Of a stretch of 64,000 bases of DNA, positions 1-8,810 are shown one piece after another. Under the pieces are notes generated by a model. That model saw nothing but the letters and a program-made list of their open reading frames with translations, searched no databases and had not been told where the DNA came from. Origin of the DNA: Paucisalibacillus algeriensis (lineage in GTDB: Bacteria > Bacillota > Bacilli > Bacillales > Amphibacillaceae). The position numbers were made by a program, and so were the translations under genes. How positions within the stretch are numbered: the stretch's first letter is position 1; the number at the start of each line of letters is the position of its first letter. The stretch covers positions 186,001-250,000 of the forward strand of contig NZ_CBYO010000014.1 of NCBI RefSeq assembly GCF_000577245.1. The letters run 5' to 3'.

Positions 1-132
1 TATTTTTTTATTTCTACTTTTTTCTACTGCCTTATCAATATCCAGATATCCCATATTTAACTTTTCACCTAGACGTTTCGCTACAGTGGATTTACCACTT
101 CCCATAAAGCCAATTAAATAAATATGTTTCAT
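1..132 (-). CDS. aroK: Shikimate kinase, N-terminal part (runs off the window)
   Basis: Only the first 44 codons are present. They encode MKHIYLIGFMGSGKST, a P-loop (GSGKST, residues 11-16) near the very N-terminus, followed by the DID motif (31-33) that in shikimate kinases binds magnesium and substrate. The enzyme phosphorylates shikimate at the 3-hydroxyl with ATP in the chorismate pathway in the cytoplasm. The ATG at 130-132 is preceded by AAGGTGAT. The gene diverges from the comG operon, with about 100 bases between the two starts. Other small P-loop kinases are possible from so short a piece, but the GFMGSGKS start plus DID fits AroK/AroL well. Confidence 0.85.
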   Translation of the reverse strand, partial: MKHIYLIGFMGSGKSTVAKRLGEKLNMGYLDIDKAVEKSRNKKI

Positions 133-229
133 GTTCCATCACCTTTTAAAATTATTTTATATAAAAAGAAGGAATTTATCACTTTGTGTCGAATGTTTAT
201 AAAGACAAATAAATAGGAGGTGTTGTCTA

Positions 230-1243
230 TTGTTTTCAGCAGAGATGCTTTCAGAGAAAATAATTACATCTGCCATTAAAGAACAGGCCACCGATATCCA
301 CTTCTACCCTATCAATACAACCACAGACATCTATTTTCGAATTCATGGTAAACGAGTATTATTCAAACGAATCGCCATCACAAAATATGAATTACTTCTA
401 ACGTATTATAAGTTTACCTCAGGTATGGATATTGGTGAAATCAGAAAACCCCAAAATGGAACATTGCCCTTTCAAATTCATTCACAGAGTTTCTCTTTAA
501 GATTATCCACTCTTCCAGTTAATCAATTGGAAAGTCTTGCTATTCGTATTCTCCCAGAGAAGTTAAACCTTTCTTTAGATCAACTATTCCTTTTTAAAAA
601 TCAGTTAACCAAAATAAAAACCTGGATGAAATTCCGCTCCGGTCTTATATTGCTCTCCGGTCCCACAGGTAGTGGGAAAACAACAACTCTTTATGCATTA
701 CTGGAAGAAGTTCTAAAGGAAGAATCCTTTCAAACCATTACCCTAGAGGACCCTATTGAAAAAAACATACAGGATATATTACAAGTACAAGTGAATGAAA
801 AAGCGGGTATTACTTATCAAACTGGCCTAAAAGCTGCACTACGCCATGATCCGGATATCATTATGGTTGGTGAAATACGTGACCGGCAAACCGCTAAATT
901 TGCGTTTGAGGCTTCTTTAACAGGACATTTAGTCCTAAGTACGATTCACGCAAAAAATACAATGGGAACTATTTATAGGCTTTTAGAAATGGGGTTGACA
1001 AAAGTGGAACTTGAACAGTCTCTTATAGGTATCTCTTCTATCCAATTACTCCCCCTTCTCTCAGAGACAAGGAGGGCTGCCGCGTTGGAGCTATTAGATG
1101 GAAATCTCTTAAGACAGGCAATTAATGGTCATCAGGTAAATCTTAACCACAATAAACATTCCTTTGATTATATTAGAAAGAAGGCCTTACGATATGGTTT
1201 TATATCAAAAGCTACGTATGAACGTTACCAAACAAAAGATTAA
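230..1243 (+). CDS. comGA: ComGA, competence pseudopilus assembly ATPase
   Basis: Traffic ATPase of the GspE/PilB type that powers assembly of the competence pseudopilus at the inner face of the membrane for DNA uptake. The 337-residue protein has the Walker A motif GPTGSGKT (about 144-151), the Asp box LEDPIE (172-177), the Walker B region DPDIIMVGEIRD (207-218) and the His box TGHLVLSTIHA (231-241). It is short like other ComGA proteins and lacks the cysteine tetrad seen in many GspE proteins. The start is TTG, chosen because AGGAGGTG lies seven bases upstream. It is the first gene of a seven-gene overlapping operon. In B. subtilis the operon needs ComK. The upstream region (133-229) is AT-rich, but I do not see clean ComK boxes. 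Confidence 0.95.
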   Translation: MFSAEMLSEKIITSAIKEQATDIHFYPINTTTDIYFRIHGKRVLFKRIAITKYELLLTYYKFTSGMDIGEIRKPQNGTLPFQIHSQSFSLRLSTLPVNQLESLAIRILPEKLNLSLDQLFLFKNQLTKIKTWMKFRSGLILLSGPTGSGKTTTLYALLEEVLKEESFQTITLEDPIEKNIQDILQVQVNEKAGITYQTGLKAALRHDPDIIMVGEIRDRQTAKFAFEASLTGHLVLSTIHAKNTMGTIYRLLEMGLTKVELEQSLIGISSIQLLPLLSETRRAAALELLDGNLLRQAINGHQVNLNHNKHSFDYIRKKALRYGFISKATYERYQTKD

Positions 1244-2240
1244 ACCCTCCATGCAATTAAACTTGTTAAAACGGTTATCTAGGTCTCTTGAGAATGGATA
1301 TACTCTATTAACTGCATTAGAAACGTTAACATGGGATAGAAACCTTGAGGAAATATCAAATAAAATAATCCACTTACTAAAAAGTGGACAAACATTGGAT
1401 CAGGCCCTGGATGAACTAGCCTTTCATCCAATAATTACAACATATTTATACTTTGCCAAAGAATTTGGAGATTTAGAAACCAGTATTATCAAATGTGTTG
1501 AGCTTTATGAGAGAAGACTAGAATACGCTAAGAAATTTACCCAAATTATACGATATCCCTTCGTTCTTGTTGCTATCTTTTCCTTCGTCTTTTTCTTCAT
1601 TCAACATTCCGTGCTTCCAAATCTGCTAACCCTTTTTCAACAAAATGACTCAAATGGAATACCCATTGCCATCACGATAATATCATTAGCCTACTATGGA
1701 TTTATCCTCTTATTGATTGCTTGTGTATTAGTTAGACTTCTATGGAAATATGTCAAAGTAAGAATCCCGATCGATCTACAAATAAAATTATTATCGGTGA
1801 TCCCCATATATCGGAGCTATCTAAGATTAAATACTTCTTTTCAATTTTCCACTCATTTTGGATCCTTATTAAAAACAGGACTTTCCATTAAAGATGTACT
1901 TGCTATCTTATCTAAACAACAAAAACTACCGATAGTCGCACATTATGCAACTACTTTAATGAGTGGATTAAACCAAGGGCACCATGTCTCCATATTAATG
2001 AAACAATTTACATTTATTAACACTCAACTAGCCTCTATCTTTCAAAAAAATAGCAATACGGAATCCCTAGAAAAAGACCTATCAACTTACTCTACTATTA
2101 TTACCGATGAACTTAATCAAAAGATTATGAAGGCTATTACCTACATTCAACCGATATTTTTCATATTACTGGGTATTATCATTATCTTGATTTATCTCTC
2201 ACTACTATTACCGATATATGAGATTATCCAAACATTATAA
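1194..2240 (+). CDS. comGB: ComGB, competence pseudopilus inner-membrane platform protein
   Basis: GspF/PilC-type polytopic membrane protein that works with ComGA to assemble the pseudopilus. The sequence has the usual two cytoplasmic repeats (LLKRLSRSLENGYTLLTALE near the start and a second FSTHFGSLLKTGLSIKDVL repeat). Three hydrophobic segments are seen, near the first repeat's end, mid-protein and at the C-terminus (FFILLGIIIILIYLSLLLPI). I chose the ATG at 1194 because AGAAGG lies about nine bases upstream. This overlaps comGA by 50 bases. A later ATG at 1218 is possible and gives a start closer to the B. subtilis protein, but it has no visible ribosome site. The length of about 348 residues is usual for the family. 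Confidence 0.93.
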   Translation: MVLYQKLRMNVTKQKIKPSMQLNLLKRLSRSLENGYTLLTALETLTWDRNLEEISNKIIHLLKSGQTLDQALDELAFHPIITTYLYFAKEFGDLETSIIKCVELYERRLEYAKKFTQIIRYPFVLVAIFSFVFFFIQHSVLPNLLTLFQQNDSNGIPIAITIISLAYYGFILLLIACVLVRLLWKYVKVRIPIDLQIKLLSVIPIYRSYLRLNTSFQFSTHFGSLLKTGLSIKDVLAILSKQQKLPIVAHYATTLMSGLNQGHHVSILMKQFTFINTQLASIFQKNSNTESLEKDLSTYSTIITDELNQKIMKAITYIQPIFFILLGIIIILIYLSLLLPIYEIIQTL

Positions 2241-2254
2241 AGGAGCGATTTAAT

Positions 2255-2566
2255 ATGTTAAAAAATCAAAATGGGTTCACATTAGTTGAAATGCTAGTTG
2301 TATTGATGATTGTTTCTGTATTAATGATTCTGATCATTCCTAATTTGGGCAGTAAAAGCCAAGACGTGCAATCTAAAGGGTGTGAAGCACTTGTATCTGT
2401 AGTTCAGGCACAGGTCGACACCTTTTACCTAGAAAACAATAAATATCCAAGTGATCTACAAGAATTGGTAGTTAAAAAATATATAAAGGAAAATCAAACC
2501 TACTGTTCAAGCGAAGAAAACTCATTAAATTATAATTCAAGTACTGGAGTTGTTAATGTTCCATAA
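2255..2566 (+). CDS. comGC: ComGC, major competence pseudopilin
   Basis: Type IV pilin-like protein of 103 residues that forms the main shaft of the competence pseudopilus. The N-terminus NGFTLVEMLVVLMIVSVLM has the prepilin peptidase (ComC) cleavage site between Gly7 and Phe8, the conserved Glu five residues after the cut, and a hydrophobic helix. Two cysteines (in SKGCEAL and QTYCSS) could form the intramolecular disulfide known for ComGC. The start ATG follows AAAGGAG with normal spacing. The end overlaps comGD, as is usual in this operon. Confidence 0.95.
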   Translation: MLKNQNGFTLVEMLVVLMIVSVLMILIIPNLGSKSQDVQSKGCEALVSVVQAQVDTFYLENNKYPSDLQELVVKKYIKENQTYCSSEENSLNYNSSTGVVNVP

Positions 2567-2987
2567 ACAACAAGGCTTCTCACTTATAGAGGTATTAGTG
2601 GTACTATCCCTATTCACAATACTACTCACTCTAACCTTACCTATCTCCTATTCTTTACTTGAGAAGAAGACCGAGGAGAAAGTACTAGAGATGTTTCAAT
2701 ACGATATTTTATTTCTTCAAAATCAGTCCATTGCAAATGGACGAGAGGATTATTTACGGATGGTATTTTCAAAAAATGGCTATACCCTCACGGATACGAA
2801 CAAAGAACTACTCACTAGGATGCTCCCCAAAGGTTGGGAAATCGATACCCGTACCTTAAACTATATTTCATTTAAACATGGTGGTACAACAAGATATTCA
2901 GGAACAATAGAAATTATTTCACCTAATAACAGGTATACACTAACGTTTCCCATCGGTAAAGGACGTGGTTATATTGAAAAGCGATAA
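2556..2987 (+). CDS. comGD: ComGD, minor competence pseudopilin
   Basis: Minor pseudopilin of 143 residues with the prepilin signature QQGFSLIEVLVVLSLF at residues 6-21, cut before Phe. It is needed for pseudopilus function in B. subtilis competence. I start it at the ATG at 2556, which follows TGGAG by about six bases. A TTG two codons earlier has no better signal. It overlaps the end of comGC by 11 bases and the start of comGE by about 20, which suggests translational coupling. Confidence 0.9.
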   Translation: MFHKQQGFSLIEVLVVLSLFTILLTLTLPISYSLLEKKTEEKVLEMFQYDILFLQNQSIANGREDYLRMVFSKNGYTLTDTNKELLTRMLPKGWEIDTRTLNYISFKHGGTTRYSGTIEIISPNNRYTLTFPIGKGRGYIEKR

Positions 2988-3312
2988 AGGCTTTACTATT
3001 TCTGAAGTATTAGTTTCATTAACAGTATTATTGATTATTAGCACCGCTGTTCTTCCTCTAACATCCTTTGTGGCCAACGAACGAAAAACTCTTAGTCAGA
3101 AACGTATCATCACTTATAAACTACAGGATGAATTACAAGCTATCCTACAAGACGACTTTGTTCCCATAACCTGGAGGGAAAACATAGAAACAGTGGATGT
3201 CATTTTCAGTTTTACTGGTACAGATGAGGGATACATTCAAGGTTGTGCCGTTTGGAATAATCTAATGAATCGACAAGAAGAGGTTTGTTTATATGGACTA
3301 TCAGAAAAATGA
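2965..3312 (+). CDS. comGE: ComGE, minor competence pseudopilin
   Basis: Short protein (115 residues) with the prepilin peptidase motif DKGFTISEVLVSLTVLLIIS near the N-terminus, so it is a pseudopilin-like component. The position between comGD and comGF identifies it as ComGE, a poorly conserved family. The start is uncertain. GTG at 2965 lies immediately after AAAGGAC. TTG at 2974 has a better spacing of about ten bases to the same site and would give a shorter leader peptide. It contains a cysteine pair (GCAVW and EVCLYG) in the C-terminal half. Confidence 0.85.
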   Translation: MVILKSDKGFTISEVLVSLTVLLIISTAVLPLTSFVANERKTLSQKRIITYKLQDELQAILQDDFVPITWRENIETVDVIFSFTGTDEGYIQGCAVWNNLMNRQEEVCLYGLSEK

Positions 3313-3709
3313 ACAAGGATTTACTTTTTACACGTTACTATTCGCCCTTACGATATTAATAATGTGCATTCCATTATATGGAGCCATACTTAAGACACTT
3401 AAGGAAAATTCGTCTTATAATGAGATTTCCATTCAACAAGTCTTCCACTTCATCCAACAAGATGTCATTAAAGCCATAAACTATCGTGCAGAAAGTGGAA
3501 AGATATACCTTAATTTATATAATGGAGAAACCGTTACCATCGAACAATATGGGAATTTAATAAGAAGGCAAGTTGATGGACAAGGACATGAAATATATTT
3601 GAGGAACATCCAAGATTTCCAAGTTCAAACTTTAGAATACGGATTCAATGTTTATATCACATCGTCTGAGGGTGAGCAATATGAAAAAACAATTACATTC
3701 TATCCATAA
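3293..3709 (+). CDS. comGF: ComGF, competence pseudopilus protein
   Basis: ComGF-family protein of 138 residues. It has a prepilin-like N-terminus (NEQGFTFYTLLFALTILIMC) in which the usual Glu is replaced, followed by a soluble domain with repeated beta-rich stretches (GKIYLNLYNGETVTIEQYGN and RRQVDGQGHEIYL) typical of ComGF. The ATG at 3293 sits inside the end of comGE, with AGAGGT upstream. The gene overlaps comGG. It functions with the other minor pseudopilins at the membrane during transformation. Confidence 0.88.
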   Translation: MDYQKNEQGFTFYTLLFALTILIMCIPLYGAILKTLKENSSYNEISIQQVFHFIQQDVIKAINYRAESGKIYLNLYNGETVTIEQYGNLIRRQVDGQGHEIYLRNIQDFQVQTLEYGFNVYITSSEGEQYEKTITFYP

Positions 3710-4064
3710 GGAAAAAGGTTTCTTCCTCCCGTCTGTACTTTTTCTTACTACCATCGTATTACTTTATTTCTCAACAAGTTTAATTACTTATAAACATGAT
3801 GTCCAGTTAACGTATAACCTAATAGAACAAGTAAAGAGTCAGACAGTATTTCAAATGGCATATGTGCAGTATAAAAAAGATTATCTAACACAAAATAAAA
3901 TAAAGGAAACTGTTGAGTATTCTTTCCCAATTGGAATTGCAGAAGTAAAACCGACAGTTACGGGAGAAATAATACAATTAGAGTTTACGATACAAACGAA
4001 TAACGATTTTAAATACTCCGTCACAAAATTGTCAAATATCAATACTAATGTGGTTGCTCCCTAA
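3681..4064 (+). CDS. comGG: ComGG, competence pseudopilus protein
   Basis: Last gene of the comG operon, about 127 residues with one N-terminal hydrophobic helix (FFLPSVLFLTTIVLLYFS). ComGG lacks the strict prepilin cleavage motif in many species, and here KEKGFFLP only loosely resembles one. The ATG at 3681 overlaps the end of comGF and follows GAGGGTGAG. Sequence conservation in this family is low, so the call rests mainly on position, size and topology. No clear terminator is seen between this gene and the promoter at 4128. Confidence 0.8.
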   Translation: MKKQLHSIHKEKGFFLPSVLFLTTIVLLYFSTSLITYKHDVQLTYNLIEQVKSQTVFQMAYVQYKKDYLTQNKIKETVEYSFPIGIAEVKPTVTGEIIQLEFTIQTNNDFKYSVTKLSNINTNVVAP

Positions 4065-4127
4065 TAACGACGTGAGCTAACATATTTTCCTGTTTTTGAC
4101 TAAATTTCAAACTAAAATTATGTTTCA

Positions 4128-4156
4128 TTTACATTATGCTACTAGTTGTATATAAT
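4128..4156 (+). promoter_or_regulatory. Sigma-A type promoter for yqgY
   Basis: TTTACA at 4128-4133 and a perfect TATAAT at 4151-4156 are separated by 17 bases. They lie about 30 bases before the yqgY start, so yqgY is probably transcribed independently of comG. Confidence 0.75.
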
Positions 4157-4188
4157 AACATTGATGACGTCACCGAAAAGGAGGGGAA

Positions 4189-4434
4189 ATGATGGACAGA
4201 ATGTTTCGCGTCCTTGCTTTTTGGACTGGTATCTTTACAGTAATGTTCTATGTTGGTGGTATGACTAACACTGCATTGCTATTCCTAGTTCAAACGGTAT
4301 TTTTCCTAACAGTAAGTTACTTAAAATTATCTGAGCGTATGTATATGTACTTGTTCGGAGCTTATTGTACTGTTTTCATGATAGGTTTTACATGGTATTC
4401 AGAATTTATTTTAGTGCCTGGTTTCGGGCATTAA
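4189..4434 (+). CDS. yqgY: YqgY-like small membrane protein (DUF2626)
   Basis: An 81-residue protein with two or three hydrophobic segments (VLAFWTGIFTVMFYVGGM, TALLFLVQTVFFLTVSYL and YLFGAYCTVFMIGFTWY). It matches my memory of the DUF2626/YqgY family, which sits beside yqgX in B. subtilis. No biochemical function is known. The start ATG at 4189 follows AAGGAGGGG; a second ATG follows directly. It is flanked by its own promoter and a shared terminator. Confidence 0.85.
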   Translation: MMDRMFRVLAFWTGIFTVMFYVGGMTNTALLFLVQTVFFLTVSYLKLSERMYMYLFGAYCTVFMIGFTWYSEFILVPGFGH

Positions 4435-4437
4435 AAA

Positions 4438-4482
4438 AACAAAAACCCTGCTTACATACTTTTTTACCGCAGGGTTTTTGTT
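4438..4482. terminator. Bidirectional terminator between yqgY and yqgX
   Basis: Arms AACAAAAACCCTGC and GCAGGGTTTTTGTT enclose a 17-base loop. The A-run and T-run flanks let it work for yqgY rightwards and yqgX leftwards. Confidence 0.88.
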
Positions 4483-4491
4483 TTGTTTAAT

Positions 4492-5118
4492 TTATAATTC
4501 TGGTACAAATGGATTTAGTAATTTTTCTTCCCCAATCGTTGTCACTGGACCATGGCCTGGGTATATAATTGTTTCTTCTGCTAAATGATATAGTTTATTT
4601 CGAATAGAATCTTGTATAAACTTATAGTTCCCTCCAGGTAAATCTGTTCTTCCAATTCCACGTTGGAACAAAACATCCCCACTAATGAGCATTTTCTCTC
4701 CAACGACTAAAAAGCTAATACTTCCTGGTGAATGTCCCGGTGTGTGAATAACCTCAAATTGAAAGGCCTCAATTGAAAAGGGTCCCGGTTCTACTAATAC
4801 ATCTGGCTCTGTTATCGTTATCTCCTCACCAACTAATAAAATAGACCCATTAAGACTCGGATTACCTAACCATGATTTTTCCTCTTTGTGCATATACACT
4901 CTAATACCATAATAATTTCGTAAAAAATCTACTGCGCCTATGTGATCAAAATGAGCATGTGTTAACAAAATAGCAATTGGCTGAAGGTTATTATTAGATA
5001 ACCATCTTTTAACCTTTTCTCCTTCAGCACCTGGATCTACAATAATTGATTTGTCTCCCTTATGAAGAATATAACAATTTGTCCCTAAGGGCCCTAAGGA
5101 AAAACTCTTGATTTTCAA
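4492..5118 (-). CDS. yqgX: YqgX-type metallo-beta-lactamase-fold hydrolase
   Basis: A 208-residue hydrolase of the glyoxalase II-like branch. The metal-binding motif HAHFDH is at 54-59, with further ligands at His129 (HTPGHSPGS), Asp148 (SGDVLF) and His189 (YPGHGP). It lacks the C-terminal substrate domain of classical glyoxalase II, so its substrate is not certain. A role in hydrolysing small thioesters or bacillithiol conjugates is only a possibility. The start is TTG at 5118 with GGGGGAGAG just upstream. It converges with yqgY on a shared terminator. Confidence 0.88.
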   Translation of the reverse strand: MKIKSFSLGPLGTNCYILHKGDKSIIVDPGAEGEKVKRWLSNNNLQPIAILLTHAHFDHIGAVDFLRNYYGIRVYMHKEEKSWLGNPSLNGSILLVGEEITITEPDVLVEPGPFSIEAFQFEVIHTPGHSPGSISFLVVGEKMLISGDVLFQRGIGRTDLPGGNYKFIQDSIRNKLYHLAEETIIYPGHGPVTTIGEEKLLNPFVPEL

Positions 5119-5292
5119 TATCTCTCCCCCATTTCAAAATGAATATGAACAAATTAGAAAGATTACGTGATTTCCTCGACAAAACCTACATTTTATACTA
5201 GAATAAATGTGGTAGTAAGATACATATTAATATAAAGGCTTTTATAAGACAACAAAGATTAATTGTAAGAAGCGTAAGGAGGTTAATACACA

Positions 5293-5478
5293 ATGCCAGT
5301 AACTCATATTGTATTAGGTATTCTATTTTTAATCGTAACAATTGTAGCGGTTGTATCAGTTGTTCGCCAACTAAAGTTCAGAAATTACTTTGCCCTATTA
5401 TTTTCTGTTCTAACAGTTATTGTTTTTGGATTTTTCTCTATAAGTACAATAATTTCTATTCTAAAAGATTCCTTATAA
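5293..5478 (+). CDS. yqgW: YqgW-like small membrane protein (DUF2759)
   Basis: A 61-residue protein that is almost entirely two transmembrane helices (residues about 5-25 and 31-55) with a short basic loop RQLKFRN between. It fits the DUF2759/YqgW family in sequence and position. The function is unknown. A strong AAGGAGG site precedes the ATG. The gene ends at an intrinsic terminator. Confidence 0.82.
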   Translation: MPVTHIVLGILFLIVTIVAVVSVVRQLKFRNYFALLFSVLTVIVFGFFSISTIISILKDSL

Positions 5479-5479
5479 T

Positions 5480-5512
5480 AAAAAGCTGCTCAATAATTTT
5501 GAGCAGCTTTTT
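5480..5512 (+). terminator. Terminator of yqgW
   Basis: Stem AAAAAGCTGCTCAA/TTGAGCAGCTTTTT with a short loop directly after the yqgW stop codon, followed by T-rich sequence. Confidence 0.9.
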
Positions 5513-5555
5513 ATTTATGTGTCAGAGAACACTACTATTTTCTCCTAAAAAGAAA

Positions 5556-5592
5556 AACAAACGATTCACTAAAAATTAACAAATCGTTTGTT
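5556..5592 (-). terminator. Terminator of the LtaS-type gene
   Basis: Arms AACAAACGATT and AATCGTTTGTT with a 15-base loop. Read leftwards they are followed by a T-rich tract, just past the stop of the lipoteichoic acid synthase-type gene. Confidence 0.85.
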
Positions 5593-5602
5593 CCAAACTT
5601 TA

Positions 5603-7480
5603 CTACTCTTTTTTAAAATCAACAAATCGGAACAGGTCACCATAAATGATGTCATCTGAATAACCTAGTTCTTTCTTTACAGTTTCACTTAAATCCAGAC
5701 ATGATTTTGAAGCTGCTTCGTCTAAAAGTTCACCACTCGTAAAGTCATAACAACTATCATTTGTGTAGACATAGTCCTTTGTAATGAAATCACCATTTCG
5801 TAAAGCAATATAATCTTTCCTGTCGTCATTAAATAAATCATTACCAAAATAGATATCACTACCCATTTCTATTCCTAATAGATTAAGAATTGTAGGCTTC
5901 ATATCTATTTGCCCGGCAATAGTAGATTTTGCTTCTCCTTTTCCATGTCCAGGTATATGAATAAATAAAGGTACACGCTGCAATTGTACGTGATCATACG
6001 GCGTTATTTCCTCTTTCTCCAGGTATAGACTCATTGCTTTGTTATGGTTTGAGCTTATTCCATAATGGTCACCCATTATAACAATAATGGAGTTCTCATA
6101 TATTCCAGCATCTTTTAACTGTTCAAAAAACAACTCAATCGATTCATCCATATACCTTACCGTAGGAAAATAATTATTCAACGTATTAGAATTAGAATCA
6201 AAACGTTCAATGGATTTATCTTTTTCATCTAATTCAAAAGGAAAATGATTCGTTAAGGTAATAAACTTTGCATAATAAGGTTCTTGCAAGGTCTTTAGGT
6301 ATTTCATCGATTGTTCAAAAAATGGTTTATCCTTCAATCCCCAACCAATTTTGTTATTCTCATTTACTTCGTATGCCTCTACATCGTAAAAATAATCAAA
6401 GCCTAAATTTGGATACATTTGATCACGATTGTAGAAACTATCATTATTAGCATGAAACATTGTAGTATAGTAGCCCTCATTACCTAAGATTTCTGGAAGT
6501 GCATGATAGTCATTTTGTGCATGGGTATAAAAAACAGCACCTCTTGGTAATGGATATAAAGAGTTTTCTACTAGAAACTCTGAATCAGATGTTTTACCTT
6601 GCTCAGTTTGGTGGTAAAAGTTTTCAAAATAGTATGTGTCCTCATCTTCTACTAAACTGTTCAAAAATGGCGTAATTTCTTGACCATTTACTGTATTATT
6701 GATGACAAAGCTTTGTAATGATTCTGCAGAAATAAAGATAACATTCTTCCCTTCCGCAACACCAAATAACTCTGACTTATCATTCTGATCAATTTCTGTA
6801 TTAACATATTCCTTAATTGCTGGTAGTTCACTTCCATCAGCAAAAACATGTTGCGTTTTAACTTTTGAGTGAAGCACTGCATCATAGACATGATAATTAA
6901 ATAGCCCAATATATTTTACTAAGTATTCTCGGTCGAATGCCCGAGTAAATAATTGCGGTCTTTCCATTTCCGCTAAAAAGAAGTTACCTACCACTAGGGC
7001 TAAAGAAAGGGCTAGTGCAAAAACCTTACCACTTCTCGGATAATTAGTAACTACCATTTTCTGTCGTTTTTTACTAAAATACCAAATCGCAATTACATCA
7101 GCAAACAATATAACATCGTAAAATTTAATAAGGGATAATATACTTGATCCCAAATCACCTGCATTACCACCCTGCATTAGTTGTGGAATAGTAATGAAGT
7201 CAGAAAACGAGCGATAGAATACTAGATTCGCATAAATAATCAGTGTTCCAATTAACATGGTATACCTTAAATATTTCATTTGTCTTTCAGGTTTTTTTAT
7301 CCATACACTCAAGGCGAATATTAAAAATGCAGACACGAACGGATTTATGAAGAGAATAAACTCCTGCATCGTGTTTTCCAGTTCAAGACTAAATAAAAAT
7401 CGATATACAAAATAGGTTTTAATTCCAAATAATATAGTCGTTGTGACATATAAAGGAAGCTTTAGTCCTTTAATATTCAT
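5603..7480 (-). CDS. yqgS: LtaS-type lipoteichoic acid synthase (YqgS-like)
   Basis: A 625-residue membrane phosphatase/transferase. Five N-terminal transmembrane helices lie within about residues 10-170, and the extracellular sulfatase-like domain follows from about residue 215. Catalytic features are visible: Glu253 in SAESLQSF, the nucleophile Thr297 in GKTSDSE, and GDHYG (470-474) with metal ligands. LtaS enzymes polymerise glycerol phosphate from phosphatidylglycerol onto a glycolipid anchor outside the cell. B. subtilis has four paralogues. Position beside glcK and yqgQ matches YqgS rather than LtaS itself, so it may be the sporulation or primase-like paralogue, or the main enzyme if this species has fewer copies. 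It stands alone with its own terminator. Confidence 0.92.
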   Translation of the reverse strand: MNIKGLKLPLYVTTTILFGIKTYFVYRFLFSLELENTMQEFILFINPFVSAFLIFALSVWIKKPERQMKYLRYTMLIGTLIIYANLVFYRSFSDFITIPQLMQGGNAGDLGSSILSLIKFYDVILFADVIAIWYFSKKRQKMVVTNYPRSGKVFALALSLALVVGNFFLAEMERPQLFTRAFDREYLVKYIGLFNYHVYDAVLHSKVKTQHVFADGSELPAIKEYVNTEIDQNDKSELFGVAEGKNVIFISAESLQSFVINNTVNGQEITPFLNSLVEDEDTYYFENFYHQTEQGKTSDSEFLVENSLYPLPRGAVFYTHAQNDYHALPEILGNEGYYTTMFHANNDSFYNRDQMYPNLGFDYFYDVEAYEVNENNKIGWGLKDKPFFEQSMKYLKTLQEPYYAKFITLTNHFPFELDEKDKSIERFDSNSNTLNNYFPTVRYMDESIELFFEQLKDAGIYENSIIVIMGDHYGISSNHNKAMSLYLEKEEITPYDHVQLQRVPLFIHIPGHGKGEAKSTIAGQIDMKPTILNLLGIEMGSDIYFGNDLFNDDRKDYIALRNGDFITKDYVYTNDSCYDFTSGELLDEAASKSCLDLSETVKKELGYSDDIIYGDLFRFVDFKKE

Positions 7481-7635
7481 AACATTTCCTCCTAAGAAAC
7501 TACTGCTTTAATATATGTTTATTTATGCACATAGTAACGGCATAAATGACAAACAGAAAAAACATACTATTCTATTAGACGATTAATATCACAAAAAGGT
7601 TTCAAATATTTTACATCTTTTAGGAGAAAAATTGT

Positions 7636-8601
7636 TTATTCTGTTTTATGATTCTTCACCAAGTAAGCAGCACCAATGATTCCAGCGTCATTTCCTAACT
7701 CTGCAATTCTTAATTCACATGCCTCTCTAATTCTAGGCAATGCATATTTTGTAAAATATTTATTAATAGTTTGTAATAATTGATTGCCTGCCTTAGACAC
7801 GCCTCCTCCAATTAATATTTTAGAAGGATTTAATGTTATGGACAGGTTAGCCAGTGCAAAACCAATAACATCGGCAGTATGATTAATAATCTGATTACAA
7901 TCCTCATCACCAAGAGCAGCTAACTCAAATACATCTTTTGAGGTGATGGTATTATTTTCTTGAAAAACAACCGCTAACTTACTTGTAGGTTTATCTTCAA
8001 CTATTTGCATTGCTTGTCGCGCGATTCCGGTTGCAGATGCTATCGTTTCTAAACAACCCTTCCGTCCACAATTACAATCATATCCATTTAAATCAACTAT
8101 AATGTGTCCGATTTCACCAGCAGTTCCATTTGCACCATTTAAAATCTTTCCACCCGTTATTATACCACCACCGACACCAGTTCCAAGGGTAACTGCAATC
8201 ACGTCTTTTGACTGATTACCAGCACCTAACCAGTTCTCACCTATAACCGCAATATTGGCATCATTCTCTACAAAAACTGGTAATCCGGATTTATCAGACA
8301 TATAATCTGAGAGTTTAAAGTTTTTCCATCCAAGATTAACAGCCTCATATACATACCCTTTTTTTCCATCTATAAAACCCGGAGCACCAATACCTATACC
8401 AAGTACTTGATTAAGGTCAATGGATAATTCCTTTAATGTAACCAATACTGAATTCCAAATATCATCAATAACTTGAGTACCATCATTCGATTTCTTTGTT
8501 TCGATTTCCCACTTTTTGATTATTTTGCCATCATCTTTAAGGAGGCCAATTTTAACCGTAGTACCTCCTATGTCTACTCCGACTATGTTGTTTTTATTCA
8601 T
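7636..8601 (-). CDS. glcK: Glucokinase, ROK family
   Basis: Phosphorylates glucose to glucose-6-phosphate with ATP in the cytoplasm. The 321-residue protein has the ROK phosphate-1 motif VGVDIGGTTVKIG (8-19) and catalytic Asp in VENDANIA (111-118). The adenosine/phosphate-2 region LGTGVGGGII (139-148) is followed by the ROK zinc signature CNCGRKGCLE (176-185). It overlaps yqgQ by one base (TAATG), so the two are translationally coupled, as in B. subtilis. The length matches the family. Confidence 0.95.
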   Translation of the reverse strand: MNKNNIVGVDIGGTTVKIGLLKDDGKIIKKWEIETKKSNDGTQVIDDIWNSVLVTLKELSIDLNQVLGIGIGAPGFIDGKKGYVYEAVNLGWKNFKLSDYMSDKSGLPVFVENDANIAVIGENWLGAGNQSKDVIAVTLGTGVGGGIITGGKILNGANGTAGEIGHIIVDLNGYDCNCGRKGCLETIASATGIARQAMQIVEDKPTSKLAVVFQENNTITSKDVFELAALGDEDCNQIINHTADVIGFALANLSITLNPSKILIGGGVSKAGNQLLQTINKYFTKYALPRIREACELRIAELGNDAGIIGAAYLVKNHKTE

Positions 8602-8810
8602 TATTTCTCACCTTTTTCAGAATTAAGCTTGTTAATTTCTCCTCGTAGAATTAATATAGCCAAGCGATATTCCTCTACATCAATGACCCCAACTGTAAAT
8701 AGCTCATTAATTTCACTCTGCATCAATTCCATATCGCCGCGTCGATTTCCTGTATAAATAAAGGTTCCAAATCTTTTTAATATTTGTTGCACATCATAAA
8801 CTGTTTTCAT
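8601..8810 (-). CDS. yqgQ: YqgQ family protein (DUF910)
   Basis: A 69-residue soluble protein, predicted helical, with the conserved family start TVYDVQQILKRFGTFIYTG. The family is always found upstream of glucokinase in Bacillaceae. A role in nucleic acid binding has been suggested from structures, but its function is unknown. It overlaps the glcK start by one base. Confidence 0.9.
   Translation of the reverse strand: MKTVYDVQQILKRFGTFIYTGNRRGDMELMQSEINELFTVGVIDVEEYRLAILILRGEINKLNSEKGEK

Noticed and set aside
133-229. ComK binding boxes before comGA
   Set aside because: The stretch has AAAA and TTTT blocks (148-158 and 163-177), but the spacing does not fit AAAA-N5-TTTT cleanly. In AT-rich DNA this is weak evidence.
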